Notes: a model not told the origin generated them from the letters alone. A stretch of DNA of 64,000 bases from Olsenella profusa F0195 (GCF_000468755.1 NZ_AWEZ01000061.1:1-64000); one strand, 5' to 3'. Shown: positions 38,664 through 46,600, counted from the stretch's first letter. A program made the numbers and translations.

Positions 38664-38687
38664 ATGTCACGGAGTATGCCATGTTGA
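38664..38687 (+). CDS. Possible seven-codon minicistron before the permease
   Basis: ATG 38664 follows GGAGG at good spacing and encodes M-S-R-S-M-P-C before TGA, which overlaps an in-frame ATG of the permease (38687) as TGATG. It may couple translation or be chance; its length gives no statistical support. Confidence 0.3.
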   Translation: MSRSMPC

Positions 38688-39661
38688 TGAGCCTGCTGAC
38701 CGTCTTGCCGGGAGCCGTTTCCCAGGGAATCATCTGGGGCATCATGGTGCTGGGCGTCTTCATCACCTTCAGGATGCTCGACATCGCCGACCTCACCGTG
38801 GACGGCAGCTTTGCCCTGGGCGGCTCGGTGGCTGCCGTCGTCTCGGTCAATTTGGGGCTCGACCCGCTCGTGGCCATCCTGCTCGGCATGCTTGCGGGCG
38901 TCGCCGCCGGCTTGGTGACCGGCATCCTGCACTCCGTGCTCGACATCCCCGCCATCCTCGCGGGAATCCTCACGCAGATCGCCCTGTGGTCCATCAACCT
39001 GCGCGTCATGGGCAAGTCGAACACGCCGCTGCTCAACGTGGACACCGTGTTCACCCGCCTGGCGTCGCTGCTGGGCGTGTCGCAGGCGGTGGCCACGCTC
39101 ATCATCGGCATCGTGTGCGCCACCGTGGTCATCCTGCTCATGTACTGGTTCTTTGGCACCGAGATCGGCTCGGCGCTGCGCGCCACCGGCAACAACGAGG
39201 ACATGTGCCGGGCCCTCGGCATCGACGTGCGCGTGACCAAGCTCATCGCGCTCGCCTTCTCCAACGGCCTCGTGGGCCTCTCCGGCGCCCTCATCTGCCA
39301 GAGCCAGAAGTATGCGGACATCAACATGGGCACGGGCGCCATCGTCATCGGCCTGGCGGCCATCGTGATCGGCGAGGTGCTGGGGTACTTTGCCAAGGCC
39401 TTCGGCAGCAGGCTGGTGTCCGTGGTGGCAGGCTCGGTCGTGTACTTCCTCATCCGCGCGCTCGTGCTGCAGATGGGCCTGGACGTCAACGACATGAAGC
39501 TGCTCTCCGCCGTGATCGTCGCCTTCGCCCTCGCCATCCCCGTCATCGCGAAGCGACACAGGATACGGAGCGGGTACCGAAGGGACACGGCGAGTGCCAT
39601 GAGGGAAGCGCCCGACGCGCCCGCCATGCCCGAGCAGGCCGATGAGGGAGGTGAGCGGTGA
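38681..39661 (+). CDS. ABC transporter permease
   Basis: A 326-residue membrane protein with about nine helices and the branched-chain-type permease pattern (G-V-F-I-T-F-R-M-L-D-I-A-D-L-T-V-D-G-S-F near 25-45 and an E-I-G-S-A-L-R-A-T-G-N-N coupling segment near 162-173). It works with the lipoprotein upstream and the ATPase downstream. ATG 38681 has CGGAG six bases upstream; 38687 is a coupled alternative. The C-terminal 35 residues are charged and Pro/Ala-rich. It overlaps the ATPase gene by four bases. Confidence 0.9.
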   Translation: MLMSLLTVLPGAVSQGIIWGIMVLGVFITFRMLDIADLTVDGSFALGGSVAAVVSVNLGLDPLVAILLGMLAGVAAGLVTGILHSVLDIPAILAGILTQIALWSINLRVMGKSNTPLLNVDTVFTRLASLLGVSQAVATLIIGIVCATVVILLMYWFFGTEIGSALRATGNNEDMCRALGIDVRVTKLIALAFSNGLVGLSGALICQSQKYADINMGTGAIVIGLAAIVIGEVLGYFAKAFGSRLVSVVAGSVVYFLIRALVLQMGLDVNDMKLLSAVIVAFALAIPVIAKRHRIRSGYRRDTASAMREAPDAPAMPEQADEGGER

Positions 39662-40455
39662 TGCTGGAGCTCAGGCACGTCACCAAGACGTTCAACCGCG
39701 GCACCGCCAGCGAGAAGCCCGCCCTCACGGGCGTGGACCTCACGCTCGACGACGGGGACTTCGTCACCATCATCGGTGGCAACGGTGCGGGCAAGTCAAC
39801 GCTGCTCAACATGATCGCAGGCGTCTACCCGCTCGACAGCGGCCAGGTGATCCTAGGTGGCGTCGACATCAGCATGCTGCCCGAGCACGCGCGCGCGAAG
39901 TATCTGGGCCGCGTGTTCCAGGACCCCATGCGCGGGACCGCCGCCGACATGGAGATCGTGGAGAACCTGGCGCTCGCCAAACGTCGCGGCGCACGTCGCG
40001 GGCTGGCCTGGGGCATCACCAGGGAGGAGCAGGCGGAGTATCGCACGGCCCTCGCCTCGCTCGACCTGGGGCTCGAGGAGCGCCCGACGGCCAAGGTGGG
40101 CCTGCTCTCCGGCGGCCAGCGCCAGGCCGTCACGCTGCTCATGGCAACGCTCCAGAAGCCACGCCTCCTGCTGCTCGACGAGCACACGGCGGCGCTCGAC
40201 CCCAAGACCGCCCAGAAGGTCCTCGACCTCACGCAGCGGCTCGTCGACGAGCACCATCTGACCACGCTCATGGTGACGCACAACATGAACGACGCCCTCC
40301 GCCTGGGCAACCGCCTCGTCATGATGAACGAGGGCACCATCATCTACGACGTCGCGGGTGCGGAGAAGGAGCGTCTCACAGTGGCCGACCTGCTGCAGAA
40401 GTTCGAGGATGTGGCGGGCAGCGAGTTCGCCAACGACCGCGTGCTGCTGTCGTAG
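39658..40455 (+). CDS. ABC transporter ATP-binding protein
   Basis: The 265-residue ATPase has Walker A G-G-N-G-A-G-K-S-T (about 39-47), signature L-S-G-G-Q-R-Q-A (about 145-152) and Walker B L-L-L-L-D-E-H (about 166-172, with His replacing the more usual Pro/Ala after E). It energises the permease. Its last 25 codons and the bases after the stop recur in degraded form at 40884, 44001 and 46515, which marks this 3' end as a recombination joint of the island that follows. Confidence 0.92.
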   Translation: MMLELRHVTKTFNRGTASEKPALTGVDLTLDDGDFVTIIGGNGAGKSTLLNMIAGVYPLDSGQVILGGVDISMLPEHARAKYLGRVFQDPMRGTAADMEIVENLALAKRRGARRGLAWGITREEQAEYRTALASLDLGLEERPTAKVGLLSGGQRQAVTLLMATLQKPRLLLLDEHTAALDPKTAQKVLDLTQRLVDEHHLTTLMVTHNMNDALRLGNRLVMMNEGTIIYDVAGAEKERLTVADLLQKFEDVAGSEFANDRVLLS

Positions 40456-40472
40456 CCACGCCGGGGCGGCTG
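40381..40472 (+). repeat. E0: ATPase 3' end, parent of the island's direct repeats
   Basis: Bases from GTGGCCGACCTG to the GCCACGCCGG after the stop are the intact version of a block found again at 40884-40945 (partial), 44001-44090 and 46515-46600. In E0 the block is coding; elsewhere it is not. It is directly followed by repeat B1. Confidence 0.8.
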
Positions 40473-40480
40473 TTGTGAGC

Positions 40481-40621
40481 TTGTGGGTGCCAATCGCACG
40501 CATGTGGGTGCCAATCGTCGCGTGTGGGTGCTTTTCTCCCGTTCTGGCTCCTCGCGACCTGGGATTTTGTCGGCCTCTTTCGGGAGAAAGACACCCACGC
40601 GAATCGATTGGCACCCACACG
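40481..40621 (+). repeat. Family B modular palindromic repeat, copy B1
   Basis: Three direct TGTGGGTGC units at 40482, 40503 and 40523; the first two carry tails CAATCG, the third TTTTCTCCCG. The apex hairpin is GCGAC-CTGGGATTTT-GTCGG (about 40554-40574). Then CGGGAGAAAGACACCCAC and GATTGGCACCCACAC pair back with the third and second units. It lies between the convergent ATPase and 132-residue genes and could also terminate both. Confidence 0.88.
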
Positions 40622-40883
40622 GTTTAAGCCGCATCGAATCTGAAGTCGTGCATGTTGAGACAGGTTTCCGATCTGCATGGCGGCAGGACCGTCATCACAT
40701 CCCGACCGGCACGGCTGAGCCAACCGTTGGCCAGGACCGTCCCTCCCGAGCCACTCCTCTCAGGGAGTATGCTAGGTGTGGCGAAGCGTGGACGAGGGCA
40801 CGGGCGCCATCCCTTACCCGGTCCTGACCACTCCTTACAAAGCGATTACACGTGTCGGATGCGTCTGGTGAGGGCGCACCACA
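40622..40883. other. Island spacer with no gene seen
   Basis: Mixed-composition sequence with two similar GGCAGGACCGT/GGCCAGGACCGT segments at about 40681 and 40729. No supported frame, RNA or promoter. Confidence 0.3.
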
Positions 40884-40945
40884 CGGACATGGCAGACAGC
40901 GAGTCCGCCGACGACCGCGTGCCGCCGTCCTAGCCACGCCAGCGC
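40884..40945 (+). repeat. E1: degraded partial copy of the ATPase 3' end
   Basis: ACAGCGAGTCCGCCGACGAC, then CGCGTGCCGCCGTCC and TAGCCACGCC parallel the intact ATPase end, including its stop and trailing bases. There is no family B repeat beside it. Confidence 0.7.
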
Positions 40946-40964
40946 GTCGTGGCTGCGGGGAGGG

Positions 40965-41363
40965 TCACCACATCCCCTCGCGGCGTCCCCTGGCGAACTC
41001 GTCATCCAGTCGGGCGAGCCGTACGCGACAGTCGTCGATGACCTCCTGCAGGCGATCCTCCGCCTCGCGGCGCCGTATGTCGCGACTGCGCCCCTCGTCC
41101 TCGGCAGCGCCCTGGAACCATCTCAGTTGGGCAGCCGCGGCATCGACCTTTGCCATGAGGGAGGCCGGGAGCAGCCCGGAGGCGACGCGCTCGCTCACGC
41201 CGAAGAGCTCTTGGCCCGTGAGGGACGCGGCCTCCTCCACGCGCTCGGCAAGTCTCTTGTCCTCGTCGCGCATGGCGTCGAGCTCGCGCTCCAGCGTGCT
41301 GCGCCGTGCCACACCCTGCCGGCCGATGGCCTCCCGCCTGTGCTCGTACTCCACTCTGTTCAT
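40965..41363 (-). CDS. Small helical protein, candidate type VII effector partner
   Basis: A 132-residue, highly charged protein predicted to be mostly helical coiled coil (Glu/Arg/Ala heptads across residues 1-60 and 80-125), no signal peptide or membrane segment. It resembles in size and composition the YwqH/DUF5082-like partner proteins that accompany LXG effectors, but I see no diagnostic motif, so that is inference from context. It follows the 90-residue gene by eight bases and ends the module-2 operon. Confidence 0.6.
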   Translation of the reverse strand: MNRVEYEHRREAIGRQGVARRSTLERELDAMRDEDKRLAERVEEAASLTGQELFGVSERVASGLLPASLMAKVDAAAAQLRWFQGAAEDEGRSRDIRRREAEDRLQEVIDDCRVRLARLDDEFARGRREGMW

Positions 41364-41371
41364 CGGTGCCC

Positions 41372-41644
41372 CTAGAGCGTCCGCGCGCGTATGTCATCCA
41401 CCACGTGGAGCGCGCCGTCTGCGGCGACAAGCGCCTTCGCGTCTGCCTCGACGAGCTCGGCGAGCTTGGCCGACGCCGCCTCGGCGACCTCAGCCAGACC
41501 GTCATGGTCGCTGCTGCCAGGAACCGGAGCGAGGGAGGAAAGGCGTGTCACGTTTGCCTGGGTTCTCCCCACCTCGGCCTGAAGCAGGTCGCCCGTCGCG
41601 GCCTCGGCGGCCGCCTCACTGGTGCGTATGGTCCCCTCTGCCAT
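41372..41644 (-). CDS. WXG-like small helical protein (SACOL2603/YwqI-like?)
   Basis: A 90-residue Ala/Glu-rich helical protein (E-G-T-I-R-T-S-E-A-A-A-E-A-A near the N terminus, L-A-E-V-A-E-A-A-S-A-K-L near 50-61). Length and position beside a charged 132-residue helical protein match the small partner pairs of LXG operons. It lacks a W-x-G. In Bacillus such pairs precede the effector; here they follow it. Family assignment is tentative. Confidence 0.55.
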   Translation of the reverse strand: MAEGTIRTSEAAAEAATGDLLQAEVGRTQANVTRLSSLAPVPGSSDHDGLAEVAEAASAKLAELVEADAKALVAADGALHVVDDIRARTL

Positions 41645-41712
41645 GAGGTCCCTCCGTTCCCGCTCGTGCGTCGCTAGTTGCCGGCAAGCTCCCTCTCGAA
41701 CTCGTCGTTTTC

Positions 41713-42633
41713 CTATGTGGTCGTGGGATTATCGTGCAGGAATATCTTCACCGGATAGCCCAAAATGTCGGAAAACTTCTTCTCATAGGCAGGGATGACC
41801 TCGTTCTGGATGTAGAAGTGCCACTCGGTGTCGTCCCGTTCGTAGATCTCGTTCCTTTCCTCAACACTGAGCGACTCATCACTCAGTCTCCCATCCTGGA
41901 AGGTAAGCCACAGAACAAGACAGCGAGCCGGAGCCGGATCCGCCAAGTCATCCTTTACGTTGCCACTCCCGACATCATAGTACCAAGTCAAGGCAACCCC
42001 ACTGCTACTCTGCCAAACGTGCTCGCCCTCGTAGCTCGTGAGCTCCTGGTAGGTACGCGCGGCGAGGACAGCGAGCGCCTGCCTGCCCTCATCCGTGTCG
42101 AGCGATTCGGTGCGCAGAGCCTCTATGTCCTCCTCCGATAGGCGCTCGATGCGCAGGTTGCTCCTCAGGTAGAGATAGGGGGAGGAGAGGTGCGAGCGGC
42201 TGCGGAACCACTCGCAGAGCGTGCGCGCCGGATCGCCGGACCTCACGTCGTAGCCCGGGATGCCCCTGACCTCGAACTCGGCATCGAGGCTCTGCATGTC
42301 GAGCGCCTGCTCCAAGTAGAGCGACAGGGCCCGGTCGTACTTCCCCTGGAGCTCGAGATAGCCCAGGTCCGGTCCGTCGTCCCTCGAGCAGATGCCTCTC
42401 TCCTTCGCGAGCTTGAAGTCGTAGTCGTAATCACCGACTCCTCTCCCAAGGAGCGCAAAGCCCTCGAACTCATTGGTCTGACCATCCGTAGACCCTATGC
42501 GCATCGTCGTTTCCATGGAATCCTCCCCGCCCTCCGTGATGAGGAGCCTCACAAAGATGGCCCCCAAGACCACAACGGCACAGAGCACCAACGCAAGCAG
42601 CACGCGCCCGTGTTCTCTCCTCATGTTACTCAT
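41713..42633 (-). CDS. Membrane-anchored protein paired with the module-2 effector; C terminus cut by a stop
   Basis: A 306-residue protein with a short basic N terminus, one transmembrane helix at about residues 10-30 and a large outer domain. ATG 42633 overlaps the effector's last eight bases. The last 50 residues (Y-I-Q-N-E-V-I-P ... F-L-H-D-N-P) are shared with the protein at 44392. After TAG at 41713 the frame continues E-N-D-E-F-E-R-E-L-A-G-N to another TAG at 41674, matching the intact tail of the sister (N-D-E-F-E-R-E-L-A-G-A), so this copy has a nonsense mutation. It may be an immunity or accessory protein. Confidence 0.65.
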   Translation of the reverse strand: MSNMRREHGRVLLALVLCAVVVLGAIFVRLLITEGGEDSMETTMRIGSTDGQTNEFEGFALLGRGVGDYDYDFKLAKERGICSRDDGPDLGYLELQGKYDRALSLYLEQALDMQSLDAEFEVRGIPGYDVRSGDPARTLCEWFRSRSHLSSPYLYLRSNLRIERLSEEDIEALRTESLDTDEGRQALAVLAARTYQELTSYEGEHVWQSSSGVALTWYYDVGSGNVKDDLADPAPARCLVLWLTFQDGRLSDESLSVEERNEIYERDDTEWHFYIQNEVIPAYEKKFSDILGYPVKIFLHDNPTTT

Positions 42634-43941
42634 AGTCCACCGTCTCATACGCAATGGTGTCATCTGGCCCATAGTCCTGCGGATCCACGTAATAGCGCTT
42701 CCCCCAAGAGGAGACGATGATCCTACCCTTGTCGTCAACACCGAGCACCGTGACGGCATGACTGCCCTCTGGATTAGGGTACTTCTCTCCCGTCTCGCAG
42801 TCGTACATGTACAAAGGCGAAATTCTCAGAACAACATGCCGATGGGTAATCTTCCCGACTAAGAGAGTGAGCGCTATTGCAACTACGCCGAAAGAACCTT
42901 TCACACTTTTTGATTGAGACATGTGGACAGTGATTCCATACGTCTTCAACCAGCGAGTAAAGCGATACTTTCGGTCACCGGGTGAGGTACCCCTCCCTTG
43001 AGTGCTGGAGGGGTCCTCATTCGGATCCATCTCGTCCCCACCATTCGGCCCAGGGTTGTGGTTGTCTTGGCTCGCATAATAGTCGAGCAGTAGCCAATCC
43101 TTAACACATTCATCCGGCACTTCGTCGGGAATGCCAAATTTGGTACGCAAGTCTGGGATCGAGTACTCCTGCATGAGCGTGTTGATATCGGCTACGTAGC
43201 CGCACCCCTCATCGCTAAGCTTCTCAAGATAGTCAGAAATCTGCTTGTCAGTCCAGTCCGGATGCTCCTTCCGTATGCGCTCCGATATCCATTTTCTTGC
43301 CCGTGCGCGCTTCTCGGGATCCTTATCCCACCACAGGTGATACAGCTCTGCCTGGTCACCGTCCTCGCCCTCTGGGAGGTCCTGCATAATCCCGTTCGAG
43401 TCTTTCTGCGCGTCATCCACCACCGAGGCTGCGCCCACATAGAACGTCGAGGACTTGGCCGCATACTCCTCCACGAGGCGTATCTTGCGCTCGTACTCGG
43501 CTGCCTCCGCCTCCTTGAGCTGGCGCATGCTGTCGCACACACGCCGCCATGGCTCGCCGAGCGGCCCTGCCCAGGAGAGGTCGTCCGAGCGCTCGCCCCA
43601 CTCCTCAGCGCCCCCCCCCGAGCGTGCGAGAGCTCGTCGGCGAGGTGGTCGGTGTCCACGCTGCCGTCGGGCTCGGAGGGCTCGAGCAGCGCCGCGGCAT
43701 CGAGGTTCCTCGCACAGCCCTCCGAAAGCGAGCGCAGAAGAGACGCCTGGGACCTGACTAACGGCGCGCGAGAGGCGATGCGCCCACGCAGGGCACTGTA
43801 GCCCTCGCCCTCCAGACCGAGGGAGGCTGGGTCGAAGGCCTCGAGGCGGGCGGCGAGACGCTCGGCCTCCTCGGCCTTGACCTCCCACACCCCCACGTTC
43901 CTCTCGAGGGCATCCTTGAGACCGACGATGTCAATCCTCAT
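42626..43941 (-). pseudogene. LXG-like effector gene interrupted at a G9 tract (phase-variable or broken)
   Basis: ATG 43941 opens an N-terminal helical domain (about 108 residues, M-R-I-D-I-V-G-L-K-D-A-L...) shared with the gene at 46455. At 43611-43619 nine G (minus strand) throw translation out of frame; a tenth G would join it to a 310-residue C-terminal part. That part has E-G-C-G-Y-V-A-D-I-N near the middle and S-H-A-V-T-V-L-G-V-D-D with S-S-W-G-K-R-Y-Y near the end, a Cys...His...(Ser/Asn) order as in C39/papain-like peptidases. Secreted toxin activity is an inference. AGGGAG lies ten bases before the start. Confidence 0.7.
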
Positions 43942-43950
43942 GCCGTGTCA

Positions 43951-44000
43951 CTCCCTTGGATAGGCCTTGGACGTTGACCATGCATATATAGTCTATCACG
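43951..44000 (-). promoter_or_regulatory. P2: promoter-like block repeated upstream of effector modules
   Basis: CCTTGGACGTTGACCATGCA followed by TATATAGTCTATCACGG lies just upstream of the module-2 effector. Nearly the same block precedes the 46455 gene (46464-46514) and recurs without a gene at 47152-47205. On the minus strand GACTATATATGC is -10-like; no -35 is clear. Confidence 0.5.
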
Positions 44001-44090
44001 GTGGCCGGCCTGCTGCAGGAGTCCAGGGACGTGATGGGCAGCGAGTCCGCCGACGACCGCGTGCCGCCGTCCCAGCCACGCCGGCGCGGC
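44001..44090 (+). repeat. E2: copy of the ATPase 3' end
   Basis: About 90 bases from GTGGCCGGCCTGCTGCAGGA through GACCGCGTGCCGCCGTCC to GCCACGCCGGCGCGGC align without gaps to E0 at roughly 80% identity by eye. It is noncoding here, since the stop codon position reads CAG. It is followed 60 bp later by repeat B2. Confidence 0.8.
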
Positions 44091-44151
44091 GCCTGGCCCG
44101 CAGGGTGGGTCAAGCTGCGGCCGCGCGACGTTGCGCCCCGCGGCTGCGTAC

Positions 44152-44289
44152 TGTGGGTGCCAATCGCACGCATGTGGGTGCCAATCGTCGCGTGTGGGTG
44201 CTCTTCTCCCGTTCTGGTTCCTCGCGACCTGGGATTTTGTCGGCCTCTTTCGGGAGAAAGACACCCACACGAATCGATTGGCACCCACA
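44152..44289 (+). repeat. Family B modular palindromic repeat, copy B2
   Basis: Differs from B1 at only a handful of positions (for example TCTTCTCCCG for TTTTCTCCCG, GGTTCC for GGCTCC). Same three direct units, CTGGGATTTT apex loop and two inverted units. The near identity with B1 and the adjoining E2 indicate recent duplication of an E-B unit. Confidence 0.9.
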
Positions 44290-44391
44290 GGGCCTGGACC
44301 TCAAAGGAAAGGAAAGGGACGCCGAGGCACCCCCATGAAGCCGTATGGTGGCCTCCGCCACGATGCCCTCCTTGTTCCCTCTCGCATGTCG

Positions 44392-45165
44392 CTATGCGCC
44401 GGCAAGCTCCCTCTCGAACTCATCGTTTCCCTCCTTGGTCATGGGGTTGTCGTGCAGGAAGATGTGCACGTCGTAGCCAAGTGCGTCGGAGAACCTCCCC
44501 TGGTAGAGAGGAATGACCTCATTCTGGATGTAGAAGCGCCGGTCCAGGTTTCTGCCGTAGATGTCGTTCCTCTCTTCCACGCTGCGCGACATGTTGAGGA
44601 TGACGTGCTTCCCCTTGCATAGGTCATCCTTCATTGCATCCATCCCTCCAGGAATGTTTACTGGACGGGGAAGCGACACACTGGCATTGATGCCATACCC
44701 CTCAAGCCAACGGTGAAGGCGATACTGCTCGTCAAAGAAGTTCATGCCCCTCCCGTCCGTCTCTTTGGGATCCTCGTGCTCGTCGTACGTGTCCTCCCCC
44801 CACGACCACGGCCAACGGCTGGGGTTGTGGTTGTCCCGGCTCGCGTAGTAGTCGAGCAGAAGCCAGTCCTCCACCTGGCTATCGGGCACGTCGTCCGGAA
44901 TGCCGAACCTCTTGCGTAGATCCGTAATCGAGTACTGCTGCATCAGGGCATTGATGTCGGCCGCATAGTTGCAGCCTTCATCATTGAGCTTCCAAAGAAA
45001 GTCTTCAATCCTATTATCAATCTGGTCACTGCCCCAGTCCCACTCGGGATGGTATTTCCTCACAAGGTTGCGAATCCAGTCCAGCGTTGCCTGGGCTTGC
45101 TTCCGCCTTTCCTCATCCTTGCCATACCTAAGCGTGTTTTGCGCATTGACCCACAGGTGATGCAA
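44392..45165 (-). pseudogene. 5'-truncated effector fused in frame to the tail of its partner gene
   Basis: The frame (TTG 45165, no site) matches the module-2 effector from H-H-L-W through the Cys motif (D-E-G-C-N-Y-A-A-D-I-N-A-L) to K-H-V-I-L-N-M-S, then jumps directly to S-V-E-E-R-N-D-I-Y and the last 60 residues of the partner membrane protein. The His motif of the peptidase-like domain is lost, and the N-terminal domain lies separately at 46455. It is a deletion product, probably not expressed. Confidence 0.7.
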
Positions 45166-45263
45166 GGGCCGTGAGATCAGCTGGAAGGCCCTGGAGCACT
45201 ACAGAAGACACACAAGCGAAAAGAGACCATCCTCCCAGGTCATCACAGGGAAAATGGCCTCTT

Positions 45264-45291
45264 AAAGTGCAAAGGTCAAAGTGCAAAGGTC
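45264..45291 (+). repeat. Short tandem repeat in transposon debris
   Basis: AAGTGCAAAGGTC occurs twice in a row with one extra A between. It sits at the 5' edge of the IS1595-like remnant and may mark a slippage or insertion scar. Confidence 0.5.
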
Positions 45292-45440
45292 AGAATATGT
45301 CCACGGCACGTTCCACGGGCTGCCGAAGTCCCATGCGGACTCCTTCAGCTGGAGGTACAGCTACAAAGATTCTGCAGATGCATACACAGAGCACCTGCAT
45401 GGGATGTGCCTCATGCAGGTGCCACTCTCCGGAATCGCCG
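45281..45440 (+). pseudogene. Transposase C-terminal remnant, IS1595 family-like
   Basis: The plus frame gives E-Y-V-H-G-T-F-H-G-L-P-K-S-H-A-D-S-F-S followed by W-R-Y-S-Y-K, which resembles the C-terminal H-G-T-Y-H-G-L...Y..E-F..R-F segment of IS1595/ISXO2-type transposases. No upstream catalytic part or terminal inverted repeats remain. It lies at the break between the two effector fragments. Confidence 0.5.
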
Positions 45441-45518
45441 CGATCGCCACGGTACAGCTAAAGTTGCCTAAGCTACTTACAGTTCAGGAGACCTAACTAT
45501 GCTGCAAATACTCAGCCA

Positions 45519-45731
45519 TTAATTGCTATTCTCGCTCTTGGAGTCGAGTGCATCTTTTGCCTTTTCACCCAACTCACTTGCTGTGTCTTTTATATCCGAT
45601 GCGATCTCTTTAGTTTTTCCGACTGCCTTATCCATGATTCCCTCTGCCTTCAGGGAATCATCACCTGTCGAATTTCCAACAGCCTCTTTTACCTTGCCTT
45701 TTACTTGATCTGTAAATCCTTTATCAGTCAT
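45519..45731 (-). CDS. CsbD family stress protein
   Basis: A 70-residue hydrophilic protein with F-T-D-Q-V-K-G-K-V-K-E-A-V-G-N near the N terminus and D-K-A-V-G-K-T-K-E near 33-41, characteristic of CsbD-like proteins, which are abundant under general stress and of unknown mechanism. AAGGAG lies six bases upstream of ATG 45731, and an AT-rich segment beyond has TATAAA- and TATATT-like boxes. Its base composition is far more AT-rich than the surroundings, which suggests acquisition by transfer. Confidence 0.85.
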   Translation of the reverse strand: MTDKGFTDQVKGKVKEAVGNSTGDDSLKAEGIMDKAVGKTKEIASDIKDTASELGEKAKDALDSKSENSN

Positions 45732-45880
45732 CTTGTTCTCCTTAGGGGAATATATACTAACTTTATAGTTTTGCTTCTCCTTTCTCTAGGAAAACTCATT
45801 GTGTAATGGTACTGGAAGTAAATCGGACGATCAAGCTTTTCAAGTATATGGGACCTCGGACATTTTGCCGGACCAACCGC

Positions 45881-46015
45881 CTATGCCGCGTAGCCCAGTT
45901 CCTGTCTGTGCCGTCTGATCGTCTTCCATCCTGTCGACTTCTTCAGCCTGGCGTCACGGTACTACTCGATGTAGGCGTCGAACTCCCTCGAGAACCTCTC
46001 GAAGGGGACGCCATC
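45881..46015 (-). pseudogene. Transposase C-terminal remnant, IS3 family-like
   Basis: The minus frame reads F-S-R-E-F-D-A-Y-I-E, an in-frame TAG, then Y-R-D-A-R-L-K-K-S-T-G-W-K-T-I and R-Q-E-L-G-Y-A-A before a stop, the typical end of IS3-group transposases (Y-I...Y-N..R-x-K..L-G...R...G). It replaces the 3' part of the effector N-terminal fragment that begins at 46455. Confidence 0.5.
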
Positions 46016-46455
46016 CAGCCCCCGCCCTCGAAGAGGTCGCTCTCGAGCGTGCCGGAGGACGGGCCAGGGGAGAGCGCATGTCCGGCACGGAGCAAAGGCG
46101 GGTGGCGGTAGAGGCCCTCGTCGAGTTCGGACCGAGCGCGCGAGAGCTCGTCGGAGAGGTGGTCGGTGTCCACGCTGCCGTCGGGCTCGAAGGGCTCGAG
46201 TAGCGCCGCGGCATCGAGGTTCCTCGCGCAGCCCTCCGAAAGCGAGCGCAGAAGCGACGCCTGAGACTTGGCAAACGGCGCGTGAGAGGTGACGCGCTCA
46301 CGCAGGGCACTGTAGCCCTCGCCCTCCAGACCGAGAGAGGCTGGGTCGAAGGCCTCGAGGCGGGCGGCAAGACGCTCGGCCTCCTCGGCCCTGGCGTCCC
46401 ACACCCCCACATTCTTCTCGAGGGCGTCCTTGAGACCGATGATGTCAATCCTCAT
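46016..46455 (-). pseudogene. Effector N-terminal (LXG-like) domain fragment of module 3
   Basis: From ATG 46455 the product (M-R-I-D-I-I-G-L-K-D-A-L-E-K-N-V-G-V-W) is about 90% identical by eye to the module-2 N-terminal domain up to ...L-S-R-A-R, then diverges exactly where module 2 has its G9 tract. Unique residues S-E-L-D-E-G-L-Y-R-H follow, and the gene runs into IS3-like debris. The promoter-like block P3 lies directly upstream. Confidence 0.7.
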
Positions 46456-46463
46456 GCCGTGCC

Positions 46464-46514
46464 GCCCCCTTGGACGAGCCCTGGACGTTGACCGCACATG
46501 TATAGTCTATCATG
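46464..46514 (-). promoter_or_regulatory. P3: promoter-like block of module 3
   Basis: CCCTTGGACGAGCCCTGGAC, GTTGACCGCACATGTATAG and TCTATCATGG match block P2 with a few substitutions and lie just upstream of the 46455 start. Confidence 0.5.
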
Positions 46515-46600
46515 GTGGCTGGTCAATCGCAGCAGTTCTAGGGCATGACCGGCAACGAGTTCGCCAACGACCGCATGCTGCTGTCGTAGCCGAGCCGACG
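46515..46600 (+). repeat. E3: copy of the ATPase 3' end
   Basis: GTGGCTGGTCAATCGCAGCA followed by GGCAACGAGTTCGCCAACGA and CCGCATGCTGCTGTCGTAGCC aligns to E0; the last 45 bases are closer to E0 than E1 or E2 are, keeping the original TTCGCCAACGAC and the TAG stop. Confidence 0.8.

Noticed and set aside
40481-40621. Family B repeat as a CRISPR array
   Set aside because: Units are few, the half after the apex is inverted, spacings are unequal and no cas genes are present.
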